Below are positions 23,801-39,500 of a stretch of DNA of 64,000 nt, in pieces (the first letter of the stretch is position 1; each line of letters begins with the position of its first letter). The stretch comes from Acridotheres tristis (Eukaryota > Chordata > Aves > Passeriformes > Sturnidae). The stretch lies in contig CM072889.1 of the NCBI GenBank assembly GCA_037013685.1, positions 5,899,976-5,963,975 on the forward strand, in the 5' to 3' direction. The notes beneath the pieces are model-generated. The model made no database searches. It was not told where the DNA came from and saw nothing but the letters and a program-made list of their open reading frames with translations. The translations under genes and the position numbers were made by a program.

Positions 23801-26800
23801 TTATGTTTATTGTTTGGTTGAATGACAAACTGGTTGTAAAACAGCTTTTAAATACCAGTGTACTAACACAGCACTCCCTTGTCTTCAGATTTCAAAATAG
23901 AAATAGAATACTAAGGAATTAATATTTCCCTCAGACAACTGAAGTGTAGCATTTACTGTAGTTTCTAAAGAATGCATACATTTAAAGGACAAATATGACA
24001 GGAATAGATGTATTCATGAGGAAAATTTTATACCATATTTATTTCCCTTAGACAATAACATTGTTTTTTCCACCTCCACAGCTCAATTGTATGTTTCTAC
24101 AAGTCCACATTTATACAATTACATTACTGAAGAAAAAGGTGCAGAGATTATTTTAAATCCGTGTCCTTCCAGCCCAAAAATTATTTTTACACCTTTTTAC
24201 TGCGGCTATCAAGTCATAAAATTCCCTGACATGAAATAAATTCTCATTTAAAACACACAGCCCTACTGAAAAAAATCAGCCTTTAAAGTCATAATAAGGT
24301 ACTATCCTCTCACAGAGGATAGATTAGAAAGAATCCGTCACAGAAAAATCAGAATTTGGTAAAATGGTTAATTTCAGTCTCCACCTAGATCTAATTTGCC
24401 TTCTCTATACCCTAAATACTATAAGTGTGCAGCTTAAAGATTTCAGGAAGAATTTACTGTTGTTTAGTACCTTGCATATTCACATACCTTCATCAGAGTG
24501 TGCGAATATACAGTTTACACTGTCCCAGCTGAATGAGATGGCATTTTACATCTGCTTTGCCTGGCTGCAGTATGTATCATGAGGCAGTTGATGATCCAGC
24601 TCCCAACACATCTCTTATGTTCTAATGAGCAAGCAGAACAAGTAGCAGCGACTTCTTTCAGCCTTTCCTCACCTGGAAAGTATGCAGGCTTGGGTGTGTT
24701 GAGTGAGATTGAAGGCAAATTTAATCTACCAGCAGCAGGGAAAAAGCTGTCTCTTGACAGCAGAATAAAACAATGTATTTTAGATACTAAAGAAGAGCTA
24801 TGCTCAGATTTGGCCAGCCTGAGTTATACCAAATTTTGCTCCACTTGATTACATGGGTCTAGAATCACTACATTAAAACCACGAGGCCAAAAGGGGCTGA
24901 TCTGAGCCTTCCTCATAACCTCCAGTCATTAAGCACCCAAAGGACCAAGAGATCACCCCCATTTTCCATTGCAATTTGGCCCTAAAACTCCCTGCCACCA
25001 CCTATCTACCTCTACTCACTCAGAAAGCCTTAGGGGTTTTTAAGGTTTGGTTCTGGAAGACAGAAAATATTTTGTGCTTGTCCTTTGTATTTCACTTCCT
25101 CTGTGAGTTTTCTTGGTGTCGTCTCACTCACTTGCTGGCCCTGGACTGAACAGGATGCAAATATAAAAGGTACAGAAATGCAGCTGTCCACATTGGCAGG
25201 CATGGGCCACAGTGGGAAAGAGGGTTACTTGTGTAGTCAGCCAGGCTCACATTGCTAATGACAAGCAAATTTTGCTTGCCATTGTCCCCACATTAAATGT
25301 GTGTCATACAATTTACATCTGACTTCACCACTTGATTACCTAGATTACGCATTAAAATGTTAAAGGAGGCTCTGTCTGTGTTTAGTTCTCCTGGAGAAGC
25401 CATTCCCAAGGTAAATATGTTCAGCATATTTATCTTGTTCTGAGCTTGTAGTAGCTCTCCTATCACTTTGTCAACATAAATACCCTTGGGCAAATTTGAC
25501 CCATTGTGCTGGTAATGCAATGACATAAATTGTTGAAAATATATTAAACTGCATCGGAGGACTGTGCTCATCTTCTTACAAAATATTAACTTTCCATTTG
25601 CCTGTGGGAAAGGAAACACCTCAGAGCAATTTATTGGATCTTATAACAAAATAGCAGCTAAAATGCTGGAATGAGATGTCCCCTGAGAAATGCTCCAAAT
25701 GGCTGAAAGAAATGTCCCCCAATGTCCAGGTCCAGAGGATTTCTAGTCACATGAAAAAAAAATGCTGTTGGTATGTGCCCTGTTCACCTGAACTCTGCTT
25801 TGGTTTATTTTGTATGATCTTACTTAAGTTTTGTGAGGATTATTATTCAGAGGGGTTTCTAAAGCCTTTCTTACTCATTGGCTTTTGTCAGATGTGGTGT
25901 CAGTTGGTACAAGGTGTGAGAATATGTTGACAGAGCAAGGTTTCTGATATATTACCAGTTCAATTTTCATTATATGTATTATATATAGATGAATAATTTT
26001 ATATAAAGAAAGGATTTGTTCTATTCCTGTTTCTCCTTGGCAGACGTTGAAATTGAGCTGAAATAAAAAAAAATTAAAAAGTCAGTTCTCCTGGTTAAAA
26101 AAAAATTAATGGCAGCCTGAAGATTCATGGAGACATGGATAGAGAAAAAGCAAAGGCAAGAGCTTGTGCTGCACCCAGCAGCAGGGCTCATGGAAACCCA
26201 CAGCATCCCTTCTCTATATTTTCTCAGCTTACAGCTACAAAAAACATTAAAACCTACTATAAGAAAGTTCAATCCTTGCTTACATTTTCATATGAACTCC
26301 ATTTCTTAGCCTTTATAAGTGGTTTGAAAAATATACAAGTAATTTTGGTGGAGAGAAAATAGAAATATATGGTTTTCATTTATTAGTTATATCATCTTTC
26401 CTCCTATACATATCATCTTTTCAGAATTGAGGAGCAAATACAGTGTCAAATAGATGTATGAAAATAACAATACTAATTTAACAGAAACTGTTAGAAACCA
26501 CCACTATTTGGTCTTAGCCTGTCGGAGCCGAGGATGATTCCAAAGAACACTTAAGACCAGACTTTTCATACTTTCCTTTTTGATAGTCCATGTAACATGG
26601 CTGGGCAATTCCAGCCCATTTTCTGGGCTATGTAAAAGGTAGCAGCTGTATCTCCATTTGACTACATGAGTTGTTTTGAAAACTAATAATGGAAGGGTCT
26701 GTGAAGCAGAAATGCCTTTCAGGAGAGTGGGAGCTCTTCACCAGATTATTGAAGAATGAGATGTCATCATAGTCACTGAAAAGGCCTAAGCAACCTTTAA

Positions 26801-29800
26801 ATGTCCTGTATAGTATCCTGATTTCCTTGAGAGGTAACATTAGATAAACAAAGTCCCCTTCTCTCACTTGTTCAATAAGTGAGCAAACCTTTGAAAAGCC
26901 TGTACATGATGAAAGTATTCCTTGAAATCATCTCAAACAGAAGTAGCCACAAGGTAAAATTCTAACAAGAGCAAAAATTGGTCATGCACGATTACTTTCT
27001 GACACACAAAATAGCCAGCTTAGATTTTATGTCATCATTAAATAAATGGGAACTAACAAGAATTCCTTTTTTCTTTGTCTGTCCTTATTACTGCAGAATA
27101 TGTTTTGACAATGCTTTCTTCATTAATTTTGGACCCAACTCAAGCTTGCTTTTATTCTGTATAATGATTTCCAGTAATGTAAAAAGGTTATATAGTGCTG
27201 CATTTTGGATTTCACAGCATTTTACTCCTGCTTTGGTAGGCAAGTACAGGAGGGAAAGGAGAGGGGATGGGAGGTGGGTCTCAATGGGTGGCCAGAGCAG
27301 CTCCTGTGCAGCAACATGGAAGGAATGCTGTACAGAGGCTTGGCTCACCTCACTCTAGCTGTCATTGGTGGACAGCTAAACTGGACACAAACTATAGATA
27401 TGTCTTTACTCATTATTATTAATAAGAATAGACTGCATTCTGATTAACTCTGGGCAACGTTCTGCTAATACTAACCCTAGAATTACAGCTTCCTCTGGCA
27501 TAAGGTCAGTGAAGCTCTTGCAGAATGTTATCTGTAATAACTGAGGATTTCTGAGTTGTCTCCTATTCAGGAAACCATTCCTGATGGAAGGCAGCTCACT
27601 GCTGCTTACCAGAAAATACACAAAACCTTTGGAAACAATGCAGCTAAAGAAAGCCTGTAGGACTACTTCTTTTACTTTCAGTCCTGGCACTTCTGCTCCA
27701 TTTTACGGGTGTGTGAATAAGAGTAAATGAGGTGCATGGTAGAAAAAGAAAAATGTTGATAAAGGAGTTGTTACATCTTACGCAGGCCATCAGCACGGTA
27801 CTAAGTGTTTTAGTGAGCATCTGTTCCTCCCTCCTGTTATCAGCAGTCAGTTCATCTGTCCTATCTACATCAGAGTCCCATGGCCCCACTGTTATCCCTG
27901 TTCCCACAGGAGCTGCATCCTCCCCTTCCTGAACAGTCAGCCACTGCCTCCCAAAGTCATTCCCTTTGCAGTTAATTACCCCACTCCTGGGGTGGAGAGG
28001 AAAAAGAAAGAAGATTCTACTGAAAATGAGAAAAAAACCCAACAAAGTTCCAGAAATATAATCTGTATCATTCAACGGTCAAAGGGAATGGAGATCTATG
28101 CTGATCAGTAAATGTTAAATGACTGGGGTATTCATCAAAAATGCAAGTTTGTCATTCTCCTCTGAGATTGACCACAGAGCAATAAATGCACAGAACAATA
28201 CAACATCTTACACTCTTAAAATTACAAAATAAGTCTGAGTTCTGATTTGACTCTGCTCCTTTTGATCTGAGACTAGTAGTTTACACTTCACTAAAGTCTC
28301 TGAAAATGCCAGATGAGGTCTAAAATGGAAGTACTACGATTTCGGGCTGACGCAGCTATCAATCCTGCCATTCTCTGCATTAAGTATTTCAAAAGTGCAT
28401 CTTCACCCTCAAATTAGAACAGAGAAAGACTCAAATAATGGTTATTTCAGCCACTTAATATTAATTTTATGTTGTTATTACATGTTTGGCTGAAAAAAAG
28501 AGGTGTTTAGGGGACACAAATTGCCTTTCCCTAGGCTGCTGCTCAGGTGTGGTGTCACTGAGCCCATCAGATGCATAGGTTCAGAGGGGAGGCAGGTCAA
28601 AGAAGCAGAATTGGATAATTCCTTCTCTGCACCCATGACAGGGAGTGAGCTATTTAACCAGCAGGTGTGAATGCAGCAAGCAAGGAGAAGGACAAGGAAA
28701 GAAGGACAAACACTGGCTAAGTCACAATTTGTCCATGGGTCTGGCCCCTCACTCTGGCCCAAGGCAGCCAGGTGTGAGCCAGGAGCTTTAACTGCAGGGG
28801 CAGGGAAGTGCTGGAATGCATCCCACCCACCTTTCCTTCCCACTGCAAGGGGAATTCTAATCCTGAGAGTAAGAATAGCTACGAGGCTGTGGATCAAAGT
28901 CGAGTGGCAAACCCAGAAAGAGATTCCATTCCCAGCATGACACTAATGGAATATCTCAGTGGTGGTGAGTGGTTGTTTGAGAGCTGGTGTATGAAAGAGC
29001 ACAGATATAAATGATAGTTATGCACTGCAAGCTCCGAGGAAAGTGACAAGTGCACTGCAGTTCCTGTTATGATGATTAGCTATGAATGGAAAACACAGGT
29101 CAGTTTGGATGCTTTTTGCTTGCTAAAAAAAGTCCCTGGGGGCCTAAGGAGGGGGAAAAGGAGTGTGTCCAATATTTCATTCTTTTTGTTTTTATTTAAA
29201 GCCGAAAATGCCACAATATGAGATGTCAACTGGGCAAGTAAGCTTTTTGGGTCAGACCCCATTGCTGGCTTGATGGGACAGAACATTGAAGGGGCCTTGG
29301 TACTGGTCACTGGGACATGAAGAAGAAGTAAGTTCTTTCCAGGGGGCTGCAAGGCCAGGCTTGGGGTTGTCTTACCCTTGTTAAAGAGCTCTGTTTAAGG
29401 CGACTATCTCTAGTCAAGACAAAGCCCCTAGTGGCTCATTAACTTCTTTGAAATGGAAGTCACAGTTGTGCCAAGCCTTTTATCTAACTTGACTTATTTG
29501 CAGTCTCCTGCCTGTGATTATATTTTGTACTCCTGCTTTACAGCCACGGGATTCCCTGGGCAGGATGCAGTGTTCCAATGCACCTTTTTCATAAGGCCAT
29601 TGGCAGTCTTTGAATGCAGACTGCAAAAAATGTACTGGTAGAGCTCACCAGGTTTCAAGGTGATCTAAGGTATTCCGGGCTATAAAATGAGAGTGTCTTT
29701 GCCTTAATCTTAGTAAGTAAATCGTCAATGAGATGAAGGTAATATTCTTTTTTATAGTGAATTACTATAAATGTGATTTTTCACTTCTTAGACGATCACC

Positions 29801-32800
29801 ATATAGGTCAAATAATAGATGATCTAGTAAACCTAATTTATTCTCTCTCTTTTTCTCTCCTCCCTTCATCACTAGGAGTTAAAATTTCTCAAGACAATTA
29901 TATATACAATTGCATTCTGCCATGGTTTGCTATATTTTGCTTCACCTTTGGATAAAGATAGAATTTTTTGCTGCCCAAGGAAGAACTCAGTCATTTCATA
30001 GCCATAACTTCTATTATCTTCTTGCCTGGAGAGCTTAGATCTATTCAACTGTGAAATAGCTTGTCCCTGTATTATGCAACCCTGGTAATTCTCTGTTTGG
30101 CATTACTCATAGATGCCCAGGGTGGAAGCATCAACTGCAGGAAAAGAGGATGGGAAGTCGAATGCAGCACCAGAACTTTACAATCAGAGGCATGAGGAAA
30201 AAAACAAAGATATTCATGTATCTTAGAAAAATATGGAATTAAAAAAACTGAAAAATTATCTCTGAAAACAGACTGTCTTTCAATAGAGTGAGATATTTCT
30301 GAAGAGTAAATGCCATCTCTTTGCGGAATTTTCCATTACACAACTGAGAATTTCATGACAGAATTTTTATGCACTGTCTAGACTCAGTAAGATGCCTAGT
30401 TTGTATATATACTTATGTACACACACATTATGGACAGGTCAGAAGAGATGCCACAGTTGATGGTTGGTGAAATATACAGCTAAAGTTGTACTAAAATCAA
30501 TTTTCTTCAAACTTCAATGAATTCAGACTGAATTTGGTATCAAACTGACAATCTAACATTTTAGAAGAAAATTTAATTCTGGCTTTGTTTTTGGCAAATA
30601 ACTCAGTGGCTTCCATAGGAAATTTCCTCCTCCTGCTCTTGCTTATATCTACAGGTTGGATTAAATCTTTCAAAATGTGTGGGTTTAATTTTTATTTAAG
30701 ATCGTTTCCAGCCAAAGACAACTGTAGGTTATCACAAAAAAATCTAGTATTCTATGTTTCAGGATTTGGAGGTATTGCAGTGTTTTGGGGCAGGCTATGC
30801 ATAAATGTTTCTGTGTGGATGACAGGTTGATCACATGGCAGAGTGAGGCAGAAACTGTTTTGTACAGCCTGAGCAACAGCTGGGTTTGACCTTGACAAGA
30901 GATTAAAGAAGTAGGGTTTTGAGTTAATGTGGCAGCTGCATAAAGTTTGGAGCTGTAAACAGAAAAATCAGCCTCTCTGGTTTCTCTGCTCAAAATGATG
31001 GAATCTTGTATATTTTTAATAAATAAGCAGAAAAGCAACAGTTCTACTGGCTTTTTTTTTCCCCTGCTGAAGCAGAATATCCCAAAACCATTAAATATTG
31101 ATTCTGCTACTTGGGTCAAAAGAGATACTACAGTCCATATCCTCCCAGGCATTCTCCAGCTAAAATATTATCTGCTCCTCGTGCTCTGCTGTTGATATAA
31201 TACCCCCAGTCTAATATTATCTTGAACATAGTCCGATTTTGACGTTTTAAATGTGAACAGATTTACATTTTGGTTTTCAGAACAGTTTCTAGTGAACCAC
31301 ACAAAGATTAATCAGTAAGTCTGCTCCATTCTCCATCTACTTTTTTTTTACCTTATTCCAAACCAGCTTTTTAGGTCAGGACAGAAGGTGAACAGAAAAG
31401 AGAATGTATGTTAGTGTTTGGAGTGACTAGAAGATGAAAAATGGGCATGGTTTTGTATTAATTGATGAAAATTTCGATGAAAATGTAAATAGTAGAGACT
31501 TTAAGAGGTGCATGAAGCAAAGGCAGATGGGTATTTGTGTGGAGCCCGCAGCTAAGATAAAGTCCACTTTTTTAAGGGGAAATACCTTTGTGATTCCTTC
31601 CCCACTTCCTTCTTGGACATCAACTGGGCATTCACAACTGCAAAAAGTCTGGTGGACCTATCCAGAACTCCAAGTCCTTCCTGATTTTTATCCAGTTCTT
31701 TTGCAAGAGCAATACATTGTTTAAGATTGTTTGAATGTCAGATGGTGTTGTCTCAGGTGGTTCTGTAGAAAATTTTATTATTTACAATATTTTTCTATTC
31801 CTACAATAATTCAGTTACAGATTGTTTTGACTGTCTTTTTGCTAAAATACTGAGAGCACTGTAGCAGGTAAAATACAAATTTGACAGGTAAAAACAGTTT
31901 AAAAGCATATGGTTTGCCTATGCTGCATCACACAATGTCGTTCTCAATTATAGACACCGAATCCAAATACTTTGAAAGATTTTGAAGGTGTTTGACAGTT
32001 TAGGAACATTCATCCACATAAAAGTAGCATAATATTTGAAAATTACTGATGAAGACCAATATGGAAATAACTGGTCCTGATTATTTTTGTCAGTGAACTT
32101 TGGGAATGTGATGGATGAACTTGTCTCCTTTGCCACAGTAGTGTAGATTGGTAGAGGCTCCAAAGGATGCAAATGCCTGAGCTGAAAATGGACCAATAAA
32201 TTTTCTCTAGGAAAGAATACACCACAAATTAGTGTGCTAAATATCAGTAGTGAAATTGTAATTGATTGAGTTGGTGAATATTTAAGTGCGAGTAAAAGAA
32301 CCAGTTGCCTCCTGGGAGAAGATTTCCACTTCACACAACAAACGAATATTTCTACATCAATCTTCCCCATCATCAAGAAGGTTGTGCCACAGCACCTCAA
32401 CACAAACATCCTCCTCTTAGTTATATTTTAGACCTGAAATACTGAGAGAAAAAAAATTGGTGTAGTAGGAAGGGTGGAAGAACTGTGACATCTCCCCTCA
32501 TTACAAATTAGGTAGTGAGATACTTTGACATGGAAAATTGACTTTGTGCCATCTGCAAAGTCATAATCTTACTCTTAATGCTTTGGTAGTCTAATTAATG
32601 TAAATGCACAATTCTGAATAATTGCTTTGGGGTCATCTTAATTAGAACTTCCATCTTTTAATTGGCAAAGAGATTAATTAAGATATACCCTCAACTATCC
32701 ACTAAATCCCATCCCTTATATGTTGTGAAGAATTTTTCCATCTCAACACTAGTGCAGGTCAAGAATAGTAATTCTACCTCACTCTTCCTCTGTGCCAGGT

Positions 32801-34210
32801 ACAAAGGAAAATATTCCTCTCACATGCATGCTAAATCACTTGGAAACACTGGCATCTGGCTCCCTGCATTTCCTGTGTGTGGATGAGCTACGGGAGAAAC
32901 AGCTGTCACCACTAAAACTTCCTCTGGAAGTCCAGAGGGAAAAAAAAGGGCAGAGCAGAGAGAGCTCCAAGCTGGAAGGACCCAAACAGAGACCAGCCCA
33001 CTCAGAGGAGCACTGGACATGTCCAAGCCTTGGCAGCTGCTTGGTAGCCTGAGGAAGAGGAGCCACAGTGGGAAATTCCTGGGAAGGAAAAAAGTGGAGA
33101 AAGACCTTAAAACCTTGATAGTGTGAGAGGTTTTAATGCACAACTTTCTTGTATCCAGAATGTATGATTTCTCATTAATTTCACAATCTCAGCACTAGAA
33201 ACAAGTTAAAGTACAAACTGCAATGGATTTTCAGGGGAAATTAAGTGAGAACTGGAAAAAAAAATGGAAAGTGGCATTTCCAGCCAAGTGCCTCTGGCAG
33301 GTGTAAAGATTTCTGAGCTATTTACAGCTACCCTCTGGTTCTGCTGTTCAGTTTATTTCATCAGATGGGGTCCAATAGACCTCTTAGTTCAAAGTAAATT
33401 TTATCAGCTTTTCAGTCTGCCCAGAACTTTTCCAGTCTGTGAAGAAAGGCAGACCTCTGCAAAAATTGAGTTTTCTTGATTAAAAAAAAAAATAAATCTT
33501 AACTACCAACCTATACCAAATCAATTCCTTCTACACTACCAGACATGCAAAGACTGTTCAGGATAGTCTGGGGTCAGAGTGATTAATAGTTAAAGTGCTC
33601 GTGAAGTAAAAAGATTAGTTAGCAGATTTATTGCCAAATCAGGTACTTCTTACTTAAAGCGTTAAACGAAAAGTCAACATTTCCCCTAGAAATTGGGATT
33701 CTGTCTTGTCCATTCAAAGTTAGATGCCTGGGGGTGCTGAGTTATATTGTAACAAATGGTGTCTGTCCAAATCCCAGATACTCCGCTGGAGACATGGAGC
33801 TGTGACCCCACCAGAGCTCCACTGCCTTAGAGAAAGCCAGGAATGCAGATCAGCTGAGACTACCACGGCAAGTTATAGCTTAAGTATTTTCCTCAGAGGA
33901 AAACATTTAAATACCTGTCCCACAAACTGGTACAACCTGTTGGGAGGGCAGCAGTGATATAAACATGTTCATCTTCTTTATTTTTTATCAAAAAGAGCAT
34001 ATTTTTACCACAGCTACATATAAAAATTAGATAAATTAGAAAATGGAGTTGAAGGGATTTTGGTAACAGATTCAAGCTTCAAACAGCTCAGAAACTGCAT
34101 GTGTAATAAGGCTTTTTTTCTTAACAAAACTGTCTATGCCTTGCCATGAACTCATGCACCTCTTCATAGTGTTTCCTTCAAATATAAATTTAGAAATAGA
34201 AAACATACTT

Positions 34211-34226
34211 CACCACCACCACCACC
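34211..34226. repeat. CAC trinucleotide microsatellite
   Basis: Five perfect CAC units plus one base, in non-coding context. It is short enough to be of low mutability. Confidence 0.85.
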
Positions 34227-36501
34227 GTGGAAAGTGTGCTGCTTCAACCTGTGAAGCTGGGCACAGAGTAGTAATAACACTGTATAGCATAGAAATACTG
34301 CACAAATACTGCACCTGTATATTAATAAAAATATATTTGACTCCAAAATTATTTCACTGATCCAGCAAAGCCATGTTTATTATTATACCAAAGGCAGATC
34401 AGAATGTGAATAACCTCAGTTTTTCTCGAAAAAACCCCCAAAAACAAACATTTTCTCACACTCTGAAAATCAAGAGATAAGGCAGTTCAATGTGAGGGAT
34501 ATGACCCAGCTGGCTTTTCCATTTTTTTCCATGATGAAATGTTGCTAAGTGTCTGGGTGTCAACAAATGAAAACAACTATGCAAATGTCTTTGAAGAAAA
34601 CCCTGCTGGTTGAAGGAAATCATCAGTCTGCACAACAGGCAGGGTCAGAAACTGGACCTCCTCAATTCCATGGTTTGGGGATTTATTTTCAGTGGGTTTG
34701 CAACTGATGGTCCAGCACAGTTCTTGTAATAACTCTTACAACAGCTCTGAGTTAAAACTGGAGGGCATAACCACCATCAGTGGTGAAAGGTGATGGAATG
34801 AAATGTCAGCATATTTCCTGACAAAACAAGGCCTCATGGGGGTCACACTTGACCTTTGTTAACAAATGATAATGTTATTGTGTAGGCAATGTGCTTGTAA
34901 ACCTACAGCCAAACGAGTCAGGGAACTCACAGCTTTACCTCTGTAATGCAGACTTGAGAAAAGCTGGAGAGAGAGGAAAAAAACCACGAGAGCACTTTAC
35001 AGCCTGGCAGGCCAACATAAAGAGGCAGAATCTGAGAGCAAAGACAATACTTCTTGTTTGATTCCTTCAGCATTCAGGGAAATAGGCCCGTGTTCTCTGA
35101 AAATAACAGGTCTGCTTCAAAGCCCTACTGGTTTTTCACACATATTTCTTCTAAGCAGAAAACTCTGCAAAGTCCTGAACGTGTGGCTGAATGCTCAGAT
35201 CAAAGGAGCAATTGTTACTCTCAAGTTGCTTTGTCACCTAAGTGACATTACTGAGACCAGGACCATTGAAGGATCTTGGCATCAGGGACCTCCCACAGGT
35301 CCTGTGAAGAAATTAAAGCACTTGTCCAAGGAAGAATTTTATAACATTTCCCTTTCTGAAGTGAAGACCTCCCTCCTGACCTTTTAGCTGCTCGTATTAA
35401 TTCCAGCATTGTTGCAACACATGCATTTTCCCTCAGGGGAAAGAAGGTGCCTTCATGGAACATTTCCAAACAGAGACTCTAAATAAAATGGATTGGGGTT
35501 GGGAGTGAAAGCCATGCATTAGAAACCTGCTCATCTACAACCCTTCCTCTCCTCTGGGCATAAATACCCCTCCTCTGACAGGGTCCTCAAAGCCCTTAAT
35601 CCTGTGGGGCTGTGTCAGAATGTCAGAGCTGTGAGCCACAGCAAAGTGTGTGCCAAACACCAGCCTGACCCAGCACGGCGCTGAGGAATTGTACTGCTGT
35701 CCTGGAGTGATGCAGCACATAATAAAACCAAGACGGGTACTGAAGAAAAATTACTCTTATGAAATATGTCAGGACTTCTTTTGGAACTTCTTTAGTTCCT
35801 TACCAAATGGAAAACATGTCAAAACTAGAAGAGATATAAGCAGCAATTTTAAAAATTACCATTTTTCTGTTTAATAAAGTTATTGCCTATCTTTACTTTT
35901 GTATGGGTATACATTTTTATGTCGGCTCTTGTCTGTATTACAGGCTCTGGATAAATAAGTGACAGATATGTGACAATTTAATATAAAATTGACATCTTCA
36001 TATAGACTACTTTCCTTGATATCACATAATTCTTAGTCTTTATTGTAGATCAATCATCTCCTGCCTAATCTTCATTAAAAATAATCCTGAATATTATTCT
36101 ACCATCTTGCCTACAAGAGAACCAGAGCAAGGCTGAAACTAATTTGAGACCCAGAGTCTAAGACATGCCTTTAGTATCAGCCAGGAGTTAATAGAACTGG
36201 CACTTCTGTGCTGCTAGGGATGACTTCTGAGCTACTTGCCAAGGAATGTGGGAAAACAGCAAAAATATATCTCAGTCTGTGCCAGTCAGGACAGGAGAGG
36301 AGGCTGGGATGACTGCTTCCCTGTCCCCAGAACCAAGGCCCCCCTTATACAGGAGTGTACAGGAGCTACTCAGCACCTCCCAGTAGGCACAGCTGAGCTC
36401 TGGGCATCTTGTTTAGACCCTCTGCTCAAGAAACTGCAAGGAAACCGCCTCAAAAATGCAGCATTTGAGGAGCTCTCAAGATCTGACTCCATCCATCTCT
36501 C

Positions 36502-36518
36502 TTTTTTTTTTTTTTTTT
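36502..36518. repeat. Homopolymer T17
   Basis: An uninterrupted run of 17 T follows a pyrimidine-rich stretch. It could be the tail of a minus-strand retroposed copy, but no body is recognisable next to it. Confidence 0.85.
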
Positions 36519-39500
36519 CCCTGCTGTTTGGAAGCAGAAATTCAGATTCTCCTCCTGCCAGGACTGCTTTTCTTTATTTTGGTCAGAACTGAAAGCTAAT
36601 TATTTCCTGCTTCAAGAGCAATAGAGTGTTTATTGGAATGCCCCCTACAAACCTATCAGAAATGTTATAGCTCAGTTATAAATGAACTTCCAATTAATTA
36701 AATTTAACTCTTCATACAAACAGATCACTCCAGAAACTGTTTCTTTTTTTCCTTCGTCTGTATTAACATGAGTTGCTACAAAGCAAGAAGGAGGCATTCA
36801 CTGGGATTTTATATAAAATTCCATGATTGCGGAATGCTGTACTCATGGTGAAATTCATCCTTACTGAATTAATGTTTAAAACTAAATAGATGTATTATTA
36901 GTTTCACTCTTAAAATGTAATTTCTTTGAGTACAGACTTTGCACTCCCTTTTTTTTTTAATTTAAGTATTCTAAAATTGGCAGTGTAAAATTGGAGCTTC
37001 CATCATTTTTAAATAGAATTTTTGATAGCATTTATCTCTAATTGCCTTTAAATTATATTTTAGAGAAGAAACTTTTATTCTTGATCAAGACAATGTGAAA
37101 TACAACAATAATTATTTGCATGTCAGAAGGAAAAAAGGACTATTTTGTTTTTTGCAAGTGTTACTAGTGGGAAGAAAGGACTGGTTTCAAACTATCCAAC
37201 TATTTTGAGAGAGTTTTTACTACAGGGGCATTGCTGTGAAAAAAATTGAAATGAACACTTCTCTGCTTTACATGGCTAAACATTCCATCCATTGGCAAAG
37301 AATAAAAATAAGGCTGCAAGACCCTCCAAAGAAAACTGTTATAAGTGCACTCATTCCACTACAGAGCTAAGGAACAAGCTTTAAACTTACCAAGTGCTCC
37401 ACTGAATGCCCCTTTGTGTCTCTGTGGTACCAAGTCGCCCGGGGAAGGTGTGAAAGAGAATGGAACTCTTGGGGTTTGCTGCAGGGCATGAGCTGCAGCT
37501 TGGCCAATGTGCTGTGTGGCCATGCCCCCTCAGCTGGGAAAGGCACTTTATTGTAACCCTTGTGTGTGGGTGCTCGTATGTCAAAAGAGAGGGCTCAGGC
37601 AGACATTCCTGGATCATCCACGCTTCAGGGCTCTTGGTTGCTAGAAACTGGTGGCCTAAGTTTTGATATATGGTGTAAGAATCTTGTGTAAGAGAGAAGC
37701 TTCTCCTGAGCTTCTGATGAATGGAGGCACCTTGCAAATGGTGAAGGAAAGAAGAAAAAATATTCCCTTTCCAGCTAAGAACAATGTGTGGTACAGAACA
37801 AAGACAAAATGAAGGACAGATGTACGGGTGTAGATGTGGGTTGTGGGGAAGTGTTATCCTGAGATTCGGGATAGTGGCAATGCTGATTAGTGCAACATCC
37901 CTGCCTCAGGCCACAACAACTTGGGACATAATTTTGGATTCATAAGCTAGGGAAAAGTTCAAATAGTCATCGAAAGAGCTCGTGGATGGAAATAAGGAAT
38001 AAAATTTATGTGTGAGAAGAGTTTAGAGAGACTTACAAATTAAATGGGGGGATAGAGGCGGGGGGGAGGAAACATTCCTATCACTCAAACTAAAAACGTA
38101 TGACTCTAGTGTAACAGTTCTCACAACTGAATCCTGAGGTCCCATCAGTGCACACCCAGATAGCAAAGCTGCCTTTTAGGATAACACCACCTCCAAATTC
38201 ATCAAGGAATCAATACCAAATGGGCAGGGAAACAAAACTCCATCCCTTTTGTCTTTCCTGGGCCAGTGAACCACTGACAGAACTGCAGCCTGTGATCTTT
38301 GAGTGAGGAAAAGGGAGGAGGCTGGACAGAAAGGCTGACCCATGGCAGGAGAAGCAAACACTCCCTCATGGTGCTGGCCTGTGGAGCCCCAGGACTGCAG
38401 GAGCAGGTGCTTCCCACACTTGCCTGTGGGAACTGTGATGCTGAACACACCCAGCATTTTGCACAGAACAGCCAAACCCATGGTCTGAGGCACCAGCACC
38501 TGCATTTTACCTTCACAGTTTGTGTGACTTTTAAGCTGAAGTTCCTGAATGGAAAATCATTGGTAAAGCGTTTTCATCCTGAGCCTGTGTCAGCATCTGC
38601 TTTGACATGGAAAGTTACAAAGGCTGAGGGGGTCTGCCTAAAAACTTTGGTGTGTCTGTCTTTATCTTCTTTCATAGCAAACCCACATTGAGCTTTTGTT
38701 CTTTCCAAAAAGTGTTGGTTTCTCCATCTGAAAGAGTGTGCATGGCCCTTGCTTTGAAGCTTATCCATGGTACAAAATCACTTTTATTGAAATTTCTCAA
38801 TAGGGTACTGACTTGCCTCATCAAATGTTCTTTAGTAGTATTCTTCATGATTTTCATCCCCTATAATTTATAATAGAGAACATAATTCAGAGAAAAAATT
38901 AATAACAGCAGCCCCTGTAGATAGTGTGGTCAAACTGATCCAGATTTTTTTAATGGGCCTCTCATCTGACTTACCATTGTGCCTGATTGCCTTCCTGTCA
39001 TTCTTACCTGTGGCCTCTGCTGCCTGTCCAGCTGGGAAATTTCATCTGTTGAGAGTGGCAGAGTTGGAAGGACAAATCTCCTGCTTAAATTCAATAAGAA
39101 CAAAAGAGCATCAAAACTAAGAACTGGATGTAAAATTTAATCCAGGGTTTTAAGCATGTATTCTGTCTATAGTTTGGTAAAGATAATAGTTGTTGATTAC
39201 TTGAAGTTTTACTAATGTTTGAATAATATGGGGAAAATTACTGGATTGCTTTCTGAGATGAAAACTGAGTCATTTGTGGGCATGTTCATATACTTACTGT
39301 ACTTGCTTTCCATGATCATGCCAGGTAAAAGTAGGATTGTATAAATATTTATGCAGAATATTGCTTAAGGAGGCACAGCCAGAGCATTACACAAGCATTT
39401 ATATCTACACAAGTTCAGGGGATACTCATCCCATTAAAGGCAGTTGCTTGTGAGACAAAAGAGGAGGTTTAGTCTCTGCAATTCTTCAGGTCTCCATTAT

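Noticed and set aside
27644..28075. 143-codon minus-strand open frame
   Set aside because: No recognisable motif and a plus-strand frame of 66 codons overlaps it.
30685..31152. 155-codon minus-strand open frame
   Set aside because: No recognisable motif, no promoter or splice signals, and composition typical of chance frames.
31948..32409. 153-codon minus-strand open frame
   Set aside because: No family resemblance, and another minus-strand frame overlaps it, as expected for non-coding DNA.
36502..36518. T17 as the tail of a minus-strand processed pseudogene
   Set aside because: No coding remnant is recognisable next to the run on the minus strand.
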